Of a DNA stretch of 64,000 nt, positions 12,186 to 21,519 are shown piece after piece; position 1 is the first letter of the stretch; each line of letters begins with the position of its first letter. The notes beneath the pieces are model-generated. The model ran no database searches and had not been told where the DNA came from. It was given only the letters and a program-made list of their open reading frames with translations. A program made the translations under genes and the position numbers. Source of the stretch: Diprion similis (taxonomy: Eukaryota > Arthropoda > Insecta > Hymenoptera > Diprionidae); contig NC_060109.1 in NCBI RefSeq assembly GCF_021155765.1, positions 3,435,001 through 3,499,000 on the forward strand. Reading direction: 5' to 3'.

Positions 12186-14560
12186 ATGTATATACGTATA
12201 CGAAGATCTATCAAATATCAGCTCCGTCATATGGGCTTACATAAATATTCTGAGTATCAAAAAATAAAAAGACCTACAATTAAATTTTATCTATACATAT
12301 AAATATTAGGGTGTTTCATAAAACAAAAATTTATGATTTTCTAAGTTGGCAACCTGTCAAAAGTTTGTTAGGGTAGAAAAAAATATTTTGGGAAAAGGTG
12401 AGCGTTCTATTTTATATCGAAGATCGTCTTCATTCGAGTTTTCACTTTTCTGAAAATATTTTCTTGAATTTTTGAAGAATGAAAATAAACAAACATTTTT
12501 TTACTGCAAGCATTGATTAAAATATCTATTTACCTCTTACAAAAGACCCACAATTGTGATAATAAGTCTCCAGTTGATATTTAAAAAGTGTTTCCGACGA
12601 CTTTGGCATTAATAATTCAATTACCTCGTAAAATTGAGGTAAATAATATTCCCGTCTCGGGATCGATATCAATTTTACAGAAGAATAAGTAATTCAAGTG
12701 CTATAACATGTTTTAATTGGAATTTTCTCATTTTACTTCTCTCTCTTTATTTTTTATTACTTTTATTCTATATGATTCTATAACTGGAGTGTTAATATCA
12801 CAAGTGTGGATCTTCTTTACGAAGTAATTTACATTTTGATTGACGTAACCAAATAAAATGAATTTTTGTTCATTTTTACTCTTCAAAAATTTTTTAAACT
12901 GTTGAAAGAAGTGAAAAATTAAACAAGGCCGATCTTCTACATGACGTACAACGCTCATCTTTTTCCAGAATGTTTCTTTCAACCTGATTAGTTTTTTAGA
13001 GGGTGCCAATAGTAAATATTATGTAAGAATTTTTTTTTTAAGCCAAAAGGGCGCATCTAATAAAAAAAACTTTTTTCACATCTTTTCCATAGATTTATAC
13101 ATTATGCACATTTTTAAGTCGATTGGAGAAAAAAAAAATTTTTTTTTTTGATACGCTCTTTTGGTTCTGCAGAGGTTCTGCAGAGCCAAGAGTATGGAGG
13201 GGGTAAGAAGAACGATATAGGCGCTTATGGTGGCAGCTTTACGAACTTTACCCGCCGAGTTCTATACAGGCTCTTATGAAAGCGCGTAATTATTTGCTTC
13301 ATATTTCACTGCAGTAGGGCTGAAATACGGGATAATATTTGTAATCAATATACACAAAAATAAGGAAACGAACTTCGGACCTATTACTTTGCAAAAGCAA
13401 CGTTCCGATTTGATATATCGATCTAAAAGTCAAGTTTCGTCCGCTGTTTACAAACAACTGAGACGGAAGCGTCCGAGCGTCGTGAGTCAATAAAATAAAT
13501 TACGTTACTTGATTAATGCTATTATGTTAATTGTGTACAAGAAAATACATAAAATTGACCATTTAATGCTTCTTATATGTGAGTATATTATAGTTGTGCA
13601 ATCTAAATGTTTATATATGCCCATTCTTTCAATATTCTAACCTCACGACACTACGTTAACGTTACCAGAATTAAAGTATCAACGAGATACTGAAAATCCA
13701 CTGAGTCCAAGTTTTAACCTAACGATATTTCCAGAGGCATATCAAAAAGTTTCGCTATCGGAAGAAGTTCATCGGTAAGTTATTAAAAATTGACTTTGAC
13801 TGTAAAATGTTTTATTTTTTATTTTTCAATACACATAAAGCCAAGGAATGATTTTATATTTTCAGATGTGAACGTAACTTGAAGAGGAGAAACTTGAATT
13901 ATAAAAATGGAATTGCTGGTAGCTCGAAAGAATTGAAAATCATAAATCTTGTGGAAGATTTGCTGCATTATAATTTGCCTAATGAAAATTAACACTGCAG
14001 AAGTGCAAAGTTTGGCAAAAGAAAATCGAAGCATCCAAGTTGATTTACGATTTGCAGTCAATTTTGGAATACAGCAAATATTGATATGTAATCGATAGGT
14101 AACAGACAATTCGTGTGACTTGAACTTGAAACCCAAGCTTATTGTGAAAACGTAAAATGAATGAAAAGTCAGGTGCCTTGTTTGAAAACTGCAGAGGCAT
14201 GTTACATGAACAACATGACTGACGAGGGAAAAAAGTTGAGCCTGATCATCAGAGTGATGACTACCCTTTGGACGCTCGAATAACTTTTAAAGAAGTAGAA
14301 TCTGGAAATGCTCGATATCGCTGGAGTAACTCTATCAACATTCAAGTTGCTGCTGAATATTTTGTCGAAGCAAAAAGTGGAACATGGCGTCAATCTATCC
14401 CTCAAAAATAAGTTGCTAATTTTTTTAACGAAGATGAAAACTAGAATGACCTTTTCAGCGCTAAGTGTATTTTTCAAGAACTTTTCTTGCAACACTATCT
14501 TACTTAGCAGGTCCGTGTAAAAAGTTCGTCAGGTGACCTAATAACAAAAAGCTACAAGTG
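12186..14560. other. AT-rich DNA, no clear gene
   Basis: A terminus-like TTAGGGTGTTTCATAAAAC occurs near 12305, but no matching inverted end was found. Minus-strand frames at 12728-13009, 13819-14136 and 14202-14495 lack recognisable domains. The part from about 13.7 kb may belong to the decayed transposase detected just downstream. Confidence 0.4.
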
Positions 14561-14565
14561 ACCAT

Positions 14566-14852
14566 GCCAAAAGTATTTAAAGATTCATGTAAAAATTGTA
14601 GGGGCATTGTTAATTGTACCGAATTTGTAGTTGAACAACCTCCGACTGTAGACCTACGCGTTTAATTCTATTCTCATTATAAGGAGGGTTTCAGATTGAA
14701 AGTTTTCGTTTGTTGGACTCCTTTTGGATGTATCTTATTTATTTCAAACCGATGCACAAACAACCCCAATTTCGAGTTTTTTGAAGCTTTCGGAACCCGG
14801 TGATATCATTCTAGCTGACAAAGGGTTTCCTCAGATCAAAACAGGTTAAAAA
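14566..14852 (+). pseudogene. Decayed DDE_4-type transposase (Harbinger/IS4EU-like)
   Basis: Translating in shifting frames gives the recognisable order of a DDE superfamily endonuclease of the DDE_Tnp_4 type: GIVNCTEFVVEQPP (first Asp position replaced by Asn in the DCTE-like motif), SHYKEGFRLKVFVCWTPFG, and EPGDIILADKGFPQIKT (the LADKGF motif with the second Asp). There is an in-frame stop after VDLRV and at least one frameshift between the blocks. The N-terminal DNA-binding part and the C-terminal Glu region were not found. This is a non-functional remnant. Confidence 0.65.
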
Positions 14853-15059
14853 TGCTAAGGCTTGTGATTATTTTAGCTTAATTCGGTGCACGGCCTCCAG
14901 ACAGCTACGGGTCTTATTTGTCGAAATATTAATTTGCCGTTTTCACCAGATACTCTAGAGACCTCAAATTTCAAGAAAATGCAAAAAAAAGAATCGAATT
15001 TTTCAACCATCTAGGTGTGTATCTCCTCTTAAAAGAGAAGCAAGTCAAATTTTTAACGA

Positions 15060-15789
15060 AGTTATACTCCTGATGAAACTCATCGGAAATGTAATCTCAG
15101 AAATCAGTGGTGACTCTCATCCGACGTGCAGCGTAATCATACCCATAGTCCGATGTGTGGAAGCCACAATTGACCGCATAACACCTGCAACACCACTGGG
15201 ATTGGAATTTAAGATGAAGCTGCAAGCAGCTATTGAATCCCGGTTTCGGGACTTTGAGCCAAATCCTGTGCTTGGGATTTCGACCATACTAGACCCTCGC
15301 TTCAAAAGAATACATTTCCGGAATGCCTTTGCTGTTTGACATTAATAACGCAAATCAATTTTGAAATTAAAAGTTTGGTTCAAAAGAAATTGAACAAAAA
15401 AAAGAAAGAATTCGACCAACAGACGAAGTCTTTGAAAAGCATTTGGGAGATTCATGATTACTTTACGGTGAAGAATTCGAGTGTGAGTACAAACGATGAA
15501 AGTACTAGTCTGGAAATACGGTAATATTTGAGTCAGCCAGTGATATCTAGGTTAAAGAATCCCTTTGTTCATTGGAAATCACTTGAGCATTTATTTCCAC
15601 CGCTGTCCAAAATATCGAACCATATGTGAGTACTGTTGAGACTTCGGTGCCATCTGAGAGAATGTTTTCTCAGGCTGGCCTCATTGAATCCGACAACCGT
15701 AACCGACTTTCTGGTGAGCACTTGAAAAAACGTCTCTTTCTGAGCTCTCTGACTCATTCTGAGGAATGCGGAATAGTCTTAAAGATTTA
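15060..15789 (+). pseudogene. hAT-family transposase, C-terminal remnant
   Basis: Three plus-strand frames joined by frameshifts and stops give the last third of a hAT/ZBED-type transposase. ILDPRFKRIHF is followed by a charged linker, then SRLKNPFVHWKSLEHLFPPL, then the hAT dimerisation signature VPSERMFSQAGLIESDNRN and LSGEHLKKRLFLSSL near the C-terminus. The stop is at 15787-15789. The catalytic core upstream and the BED zinc finger are missing. It is unrelated to the separate hAT remnant at 39.6-42.9 kb. Confidence 0.82.
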
Positions 15790-16017
15790 GTTTGTAGCAA
15801 TCTAATTGGTTTTTATGGTTATATATATATGTGTATGTCTGACTTGTTATTTTCACCTTCCATCACTGTATCATATGCTTTGATTTCGTTAACAATTAAC
15901 AATATAGTATAAGATACAATGTCCCACACCACAGTACCACAAATCGATACCTTCTAATGGAAACAGCTTATCTTAGCGTTCCCCCAGGAACCGCACATCA
16001 TAAGCTGGTTTCATTCA

Positions 16018-16243
16018 GGTGCTTATAAAGACGCGTTATACACCTCGAAAACGCGGGGATGCAAAACTCCTATACCGTTCAAGCGATCAGAGTGAAATTT
16101 AGGCAGTTAATGTCTTACTTCGACAAGAAGTTATGAAGAATACCGAAATCTCATTTTGACGACATTTGTTACCGACTTTTCACGCATGCCGATAATTTTT
16201 TACCCCGCGTTTTCGAGGTGTGCAACGCGTTTTTATAAGCACC
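16018..16243. mobile_element. TTAA-target MITE, family 'GGTGCTTATAAAG'
   Basis: The ends are inverted repeats starting GGTGCTTATAAARACGCG and continuing through CACCTCGAAAACGCGGGG for about 43 bases. Flanks are TTCA on the left (16014-16017) and TTAA on the right (16244-16247), consistent with a TTAA target with one change. Relatives in this window are a longer copy at 53865-54262, a right end at 43047-43089 and a remnant split across 19243-21515. No ORF is present. TTAA targets are known for piggyBac, Kolobok and Sola3 elements; the superfamily is not resolved. Confidence 0.75.
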
Positions 16244-16809
16244 TTAAGCTGGCACCGCCACAACGAAAAATCGAAAAACTAACTATGCCACTATGCAATT
16301 GGTTTATCGAAAAAATTACTCGCTGACAGCTCGGGATTAGGAGGCCTTATCGACCTCAGTAGCTGATGTCAGTGTCAATCAATTACTTTCACAATCTTTG
16401 CTGGCCAGGGTGAATTTTCAAAACTGCGCGAAGAAAAGACATATATGAGACGCGAAAATGCAAAGGAAAAGGTGTATGATCGACAATGTATTGTTTTAAA
16501 ACCTGGTCCGTGACAACAGTGGATGACGGTCGAAATGTGGCGAGAAAAGCGCTTGCAATGCGCATTTAATTTTCGTAAGCACACTAATACGCGTATTAGA
16601 AATTAAAGTTATTTTTATCCCAGAATAAAAAAAAAACTACAAAGCGAAAAAATGAACTCTAAATAGTGGCAAATAATTGCCACTGATCATGACGATTTTC
16701 ATTTGAATATTTAGGTACTTGCTCTTGTGATGTGATAGTGAAATAGACTGCAAAGTAAATGATTTTGGAAAACAGAATGTGAAAATTCAATTGTACACCT
16801 CCCGGGTGA
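16244..16809. other. Spacer without recognised gene
   Basis: No domain or RNA gene is recognised. A small perfect hairpin (GTGGCAA, AATAA loop region, TTGCCAC) lies near 16666-16683. Confidence 0.35.
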
Positions 16810-16901
16810 ATTCTGACCGATTCAAGGCCACCGGTGTCATTTGCTACGCAGGTTGAATAGATGGTAGTAGACGACACCAGTGGCCTTGAATCGGTCAGAA
16901 T
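16810..16901. repeat. 29-bp inverted repeat (hairpin)
   Basis: Bases 16810-16838 and 16873-16901 are inverted copies with a single mismatch; the core is TGACCGATTCAAGGCCAC. The loop is 34 bases. It directly precedes the transposase fragment that starts near 16906 and may be part of that element. Confidence 0.8.
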
Positions 16902-16905
16902 CCAC

Positions 16906-17427
16906 CTCCCTATGTGTACGATTTAAAAAGGTACCGGAGTACGTGGCAAACGCTACCTCTGAAACCCTATCAAATGTCAACTCGTTAAGGAATTGTGCAC
17001 AAATCCTGCTGTCATATGGCGTACGGAAACAGCAGATCGTCTGATGTCCCATGGGGATGCAGAGCCACCGCATCTATCCAAATCAGCCGTATTAAGATTT
17101 GCAAAACACGAATTCTTAATGTCGCAAGACACCGATCCAATCCGAGCCTTGGATATTACGATGATGACTTCAATGAAAGAGATATTCCGTAACATAGGGT
17201 TCAATCCATTTATTTTGCACTGTTGGTCAAATCATCAGTTACATGTATATCGTTCCTACGCAAAGCGAACTACATTTTCAGTGTGCATCGATGGTACTGT
17301 CGGCATCGTGCGCCTATTAGAACGACGTCATGGCCGTGAAGTCAGCATATCAATTGTCAGCAAATCAAAAATAAAACTGAGTTTTCTTCGAATGCAACCG
17401 AGTTTGACAGTTCCTGATACATTTTAG
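16906..17427 (+). pseudogene. Transposase fragment with 'CIDGTVG' motif
   Basis: The frame change near 16990 joins KKVPEYVANATSETLSN and NSLRNC to TNPAVIWRTETADRLM, GDAEPPHL and SKSAVLRFAK, followed by FILHCWSNHQLHVYRSYAK and the motif CIDGTVGIV. I recognise this order from a widespread insect DNA-transposon protein usually annotated only as uncharacterised. The Asp in IDGTVG is in the position of its probable first catalytic residue (often DATG). The second half of the protein is missing; the open frame stops at 17427. Confidence 0.6.
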
Positions 17428-17860
17428 CAATAGTTTTGGCACCTTTGTTTCAAAAAAGTGATTCGAAAATATTATCTGCCAACTTCCCATAACCATTTTA
17501 CAGCATCGCACTCCAACAAACCACGATATGCCATCTCGGGGTATTTTTTTACGAGACTTTTCAAAAGTTCTAAGGGAATTCTATCGTGCCCGAGGTATAC
17601 CATTGTGATACGCTGTTGCACCAGCGTGAGTTCTTTACTAGTTTCGATTCTTCAATTAAAGTTAAAAAAGAGCATGGACCAGGCAGTAAGAGGGAACGAG
17701 ACCTTTCGCTATGCCACCTTCTCGTCAAAACCTGCGTCGTAATTTCCGGCTCATTAGTAGTACCGTTTCTGCCACTTGCAGTACATTTTGGGGGTTTGCG
17801 TTCATCAGGAAATAAGAGGGGAAGTAATTATTAATTTTGGAAAAGCGTCTTATCTGAAAA

Positions 17861-17986
17861 ATGCCGTGTTTTATAAATGGGTGCAAAACTGGTTACAAAT
17901 TACAAAAACGGAAAAATAAAGACTTAGGTGTTAAAAATTTAAGTTTGTTTAAAGCTTGTACGGAAAGTTTCTATTTTAATATGTAG
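17861..17986 (+). pseudogene. THAP-like N-terminal peptide
   Basis: A 41-codon frame begins MPCFINGCKTGY and later SLFKA. The start resembles a THAP DNA-binding domain, in which the initiating Met is followed by a Cys-x4-Cys pair and a basic stretch. The second metal-ligand pair (Cys-x2-His) and the rest of the domain are not present before the stop at 17984. THAP domains occur at the N-terminus of P-element, Kolobok and some Harbinger transposases. It is probably a relic of one of the local elements. The evidence is short. Confidence 0.35.
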
Positions 17987-18270
17987 TGTTACGGAATGTA
18001 TTCAATTAGAATAAATCTTCTATAAACATAAAACTAATTTACGAGGTTAGGAGTAGTCAGAGGCGTGGAAAAATATGCATTTTAAATGCTATATGGGCAC
18101 TTCTACAAAATTGGGGTAACTTAATGTGTTTATGTGTAATTCAGATAATCATCAAGTATATTCAATAATTCTTACTGATCAATGATACACAACGACAAGC
18201 ACTATAAGGCCATAATAACAAATATTGTAAAATAAATTCAAATCATTTGCAAAATCACCCTTACTTGTCT

Positions 18271-18860
18271 AAAATGTCAGTCCCTTGTCATGTCACAATT
18301 ACATATTTACACATTAAGATGATCATATTTTTCAAATTATTAGGCTTACACAGTTAGTTTCAGTTTCAATATATTCTAGGATACTGTATGAAGCGTATAG
18401 AAGCAATAGAATTCAAATTTGAACAAATGAATAACAATATTTTCTTAGTTGAAGTAGCGTACTCAACATCGGGCATCAGTCCCTTGACGTACATGCAAGT
18501 TTGAAATTCGCGGTATTTTACAAGGTTCAAAACCTAAGGATTTGTCAAACAGAAACAAATCACTTGAAGTTAGCGGTAAACGTCGGTCTTTGCAAGTCAG
18601 CCGATTTGAATTCATTCGTAGTGGCGTGGTCAATATCTCGGTCCCTTGGTGAGTAGTTTTATTGTAATTTATTGGTAGTTATTTTTGTTTTATTTTAATG
18701 TCTTGCATGTGACGTAAATTGTATGAAACCTAGATAACCAGTGTCTCGTTTTAATCAAAAGATATTGTTCGTTTTATATGAAGTTCATCAGTCCCTTGTC
18801 GTCAGTCCCTTGATAGTAAAAGTGACAAGGGGCTGACGCAACGACAAGGGACTGATGAAC
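18271..18860 (+). promoter_or_regulatory. Repeated CAGTCCCTTG motif upstream of transposase ORF
   Basis: The decamer CAGTCCCTTG occurs at about 18273, 18478, 18790 and 18802, and as the variant CGGTCCCTTGG near 18638. It occurs inverted at about 18825 (variant AAGGGGCTG) and 18844 (exact). The last four lie in a hairpin that ends 88 bases before the ATG at 18949. Such subterminal arrays are typical binding sites for the element's own transposase; that role is inferred here. Confidence 0.7.
18783..18860. repeat. 78-bp hairpin built from the motif
   Basis: GTTCATCAGTCCCTTGTCG at 18783-18801 is repeated exactly in inverted orientation at 18842-18860. Inside it a second pair of motif copies faces each other (18802-18811 and about 18824-18834). 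The loop is short and A-rich. Confidence 0.88.
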
Positions 18861-18948
18861 ACACTGAAGAACTAATGTCAAGCAAGTGTTTTATTATGGC
18901 AACCAATTTTATTGTTCTATTACAATATATTTATTGTTATAGGACAAG

Positions 18949-19254
18949 ATGCCGCCTAGAAAAAGTGACAAATTAACGAGAGAAGAGATTTTGCAAAAGA
19001 AGCGAGAAGCTGCTAAGGTTCGGTTGAATAAAATTAAAAGGGATCCTATGAAATTAGCAAAATATAAAGAGAAGGAAAGGTTGAAGTACCTAAAAAAGAA
19101 GGAAAAAGGCCAAAGAAAATCTTTTAAATCCATGACTTCCCGTGAGCAACGGAAGACTCGGAAGAGTTGGAAAAAATACTCATCTGTTTACAGAAAAAAA
19201 CAGACAATGAACAATATAACCAATACTTATGTGAGGAACTTGAGGAAAAAGTGA
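18949..19254 (+). pseudogene. N-terminal part of transposon protein (element C)
   Basis: A 101-codon frame starts MPPRKSDKLTREEILQKK and continues with a highly basic helical region (about 40% Lys/Arg) and the motif KSMTSREQRKTRKSWKK. The basic coiled N-terminus with this SREQR motif is typical of a large transposon protein family, abundant in insects and cnidarians, whose C-terminal half appears at 21520-23170. The coding sequence ends where sequence of the TTAA family (reverse complement) begins, near 19243, so the last codons and the stop come from inserted DNA. Confidence 0.7.
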
Positions 19255-19325
19255 AAAGACGCTGCACTTTTTGCCAAAATAAGGCATTAACTGCCCAAGT
19301 TTCACTCTGATCGCTTAAGCGGTAT
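19243..19325 (-). mobile_element. TTAA-family remnant, inner part (continues at 21458)
   Basis: On the minus strand this segment matches the interior of the MITE at 53865 (GCCTTATTTTGGCAAAAAGT; then the GCGATCAGAGTGAAACTT block in order). The element is interrupted after 19325 by another transposon and resumes at 21458-21515 with GGAGTTTTGCATCCCCGCG and the terminal GCACC followed by TTAA (21516-21519). Its other end is deleted. Confidence 0.72.
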
Positions 19326-20044
19326 GGGTAGTTCCAAGATATCACGTCATTTTGTGTCCTATGGGAAAAAAATGGTAAGGATTGAAAAATAAATTGTTTC
19401 AGAGTGACTACAATCGTAATTTAAAGCGTGTTCTGTGTGGCGCACTGAATTTCAAACATAAAATGTCTTCAGAATTCCCGAAAATTGAGTTTAAACACCA
19501 AATTGTCTCTACCCTGGCGCGTCCTTCCAACAAATTTGTTGATTCTGGTGGCAATATCTGGTAACCTATCCAATTAGTAGCAATAAACAATGGATTTTCT
19601 TATACCTGCATAAACGTATAATGGTATTTCGGTATCAAAATTGATGCCGTAGTACTATTTTTCAAAATATTCCATATTCAGTTCTGTCCCACGCTATCGG
19701 GGTCTCCCCCCTGGTATTTTTATGGCCGTCATTTTTTAACTAATACAATGAAGTTGCGCATTAATAATATATCCGCGTGTTAAGAGTTTGGTATGAAGTT
19801 GGCAAGACGTGAAGGATGAACGCCGTTGCACTTTGTTTTCGAAGTTGGCGCAGCGCGACTGCCGCGTTCGGTTGTGTGTCGAGTGATCCGTATATCTACC
19901 ATGGTAAGTTGTAAGTCGCAATAAGTTATCTATTCATTTTAGTTTTAGGCAACGTCTATTGTAATATGTGCAACAGTCACCCTGTCCAAATTTAGAACCC
20001 AAAACATGGTTTGTCTCTATACTATCAACGATTTTCTGCAAAAA

Positions 20045-20116
20045 CATCTCTCTCCTGTCATATCTCCCCTGGAAAACAATATGCCAGAGGAGATACAAAA
20101 TGAACAGGGGAGAGAT
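20045..20116. repeat. 72-bp hairpin built from TCTCCCCTG motifs
   Basis: ATCTCT-CCTGT and ATCTCCCCTGG on the left (20045-20071) face CCAGAGGAGAT and ACAGGGGAGAGAT on the right (20084-20116). As in element C, an outer and an inner pair of motif copies face each other. It lies about 75 bases before the first recognisable transposase codons of element B. More copies are near 19500, 19703 and 21243-21296. Confidence 0.8.
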
Positions 20117-20188
20117 TTTTATAGTAGTATACATATTATACAACGTCATCTAAAACCTATTACCGTTAGTTTTCTAATTCACGTGAAA

Positions 20189-20608
20189 TTTTTACGCAAA
20201 AAAGAGAAAGGAATTATAAAGACGGTAAAAGACATGACGCCCAGAGAGCACCGCAAGGCGAGAAAAACTTAGAGGAAAAAATGTAGAAGACGCTTAGCAC
20301 TTCAAAATATTTCCAATGCACCTGTAACACCACCAAGCTCTGACAGTGAAGCGTCAAGAAATCCTGATGGAAGAGCAATAGCGGCTAGAAAAAAATCAGA
20401 TCGTGTCAGAAGGTTGAAATGCAAAATTATTAAAAAGCAGCGTCAAGAAATGGCTGAGTTAAAAAATAAAATTGAGCGTTACAGAAAAAGACTACAAAGA
20501 TTGAAAACACCAGCAGAATTTACACCTAATACGAAAATGAACAAATTAATTAATTTCCCCAGTTCAAGACAGGCAATAAAGAAAAGTTATTATTTGGCGA
20601 GGTATTGA
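20189..20608 (+). pseudogene. Basic coiled-coil part of transposon protein (element B)
   Basis: KFLRKKEKGIIKTVKDMT and PREHRKARKT align with the KKEKGQRKSFKSMTSREQR region of element C. A stop codon (TAG at 20270) follows, then KCRRRLALQNISN, a Ser-rich linker (TPPSSDSEASRNPDG) and a long basic coiled coil (KIIKKQRQEMAELKNKIE). The first roughly 45 residues of the family protein are missing upstream and the frame stops at 20608. Both the stop and the truncation mark it as dead. Confidence 0.68.
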
Positions 20609-20688
20609 ATCAGCAATTAAAAAAAAAACTTTTCTACTCTGTCAACTGACAAAGAAAAGAAAATCTTCAGGCGAGTGATAAGATTCAG

Positions 20689-20880
20689 GTGAATTTTTGT
20701 AAACTCTGTGATAAAAAGGGTTGCCTATTCAAAGTAAAAAATGGAGATGTATCATTTATTACGAGAGACCAGATTATTGAAATACTTCCGATTCCATGTA
20801 TAAAACTAAAGGGATCCGAATGTTTTATACATTCAAAACATCAATTGATGTATTTGAACAGGCTTGAACCGAAAATTTAA
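20689..20880 (+). pseudogene. C-terminal tail of transposon protein (element B)
   Basis: The frame contains DVSFITRDQIIEILPIPCI and KLKGSECFIH, which resembles the last domain of the same family (the DQIIEVLP motif near the C-terminus). Together with 20189-20608 it shows that B is an internal-deletion derivative: the central catalytic region seen in element C at 22.1-23.2 kb is absent. Confidence 0.55.
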
Positions 20881-21457
20881 TCAACAATTTCTGGCTATCC
20901 AAAAAGTTACCTTCTATTTAATTTTGATCTCGAATATTTTAATTAAGCTAAGAATATGTTCATTTCACGTTAAAGGAACAATTATTGTACAATCCAAGAA
21001 AGGGATAATTTTATCTTGTGTTCCTTATATAATAAATGTATATAAATAATGTTTTGTTTCAAATCCTTTGTGGAAAATTCAGAGATTATCGTACAATGTT
21101 ATGTATTTTTTTAGTCTAAGGCGTCATATGAAACGAAAAGTCTGATTACTATAATTAGAATATATATATTAGTAACATACAAAATAAATAAATATATACA
21201 TTCGTATTTTGGAGTCTTTTATTTTATTCATTTCGTGAGTAATAATCTCTACCCTGCACACGAAGTCTCTCCCCTGGTCAGTGTCTATCCCCTGGCACCT
21301 TTAAAAGGCACTAAAAGTAATTAAAGTGTCTCGCCCTTTCGTAGGCATCTTAAGGAGATTGTTAACATCCCGTTATATATGAAAATGACCGCAATTATTA
21401 CATTTGTTGCTCTACCACGAATGTTAGGATTTGAGATGCAATATCTTGGAACTACCC

Positions 21458-21515
21458 GTATAGGAGTTTTGCATCCCCGCGTTTTCGCGGTGTACAACGC
21501 TTCTTTATAAGCACC
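21458..21515 (-). mobile_element. TTAA-family terminus (outer part of split remnant)
   Basis: This holds GGAGTTTTGCATCCCCGCG, the inner inverted-repeat block GTTTTCGCGGTGTACAACGC and the terminal CTTTATAAGCACC, then TTAA. It is the outer end of the remnant whose inner part is at 19243-19325. Confidence 0.78.
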
Positions 21516-21519
21516 TTAA

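Larger units (their letters stand above)
19326..21457 (+). mobile_element. Internally deleted transposon B (TIR GGGTAGTTCCAAGATAT)
   Basis: The element is 2132 bp with 17-bp inverted ends GGGTAGTTCCAAGATAT / ATATCTTGGAACTACCC and a 4-bp target duplication GTAT (19322-19325 and 21458-21461). It lies inside the TTAA-family remnant, whose sequence is continuous if B and one GTAT are removed. It encodes the N-terminal and extreme C-terminal parts of the same protein family as element C, so the catalytic core was lost. A 4-bp duplication would suit the Sola group, but I cannot confirm that. Confidence 0.8.

Noticed and set aside
16018-16247. 8-bp duplication TAAGCTGG as a target site of the MITE
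   Set aside because: The left copy is separated from the element end by eight bases; the TTCA/TTAA flanks fit the other family members better.
18271-18860. CRISPR-like array
   Set aside because: The repeated decamer is short, spacing is irregular, and inverted copies occur; the context is a eukaryotic transposon.
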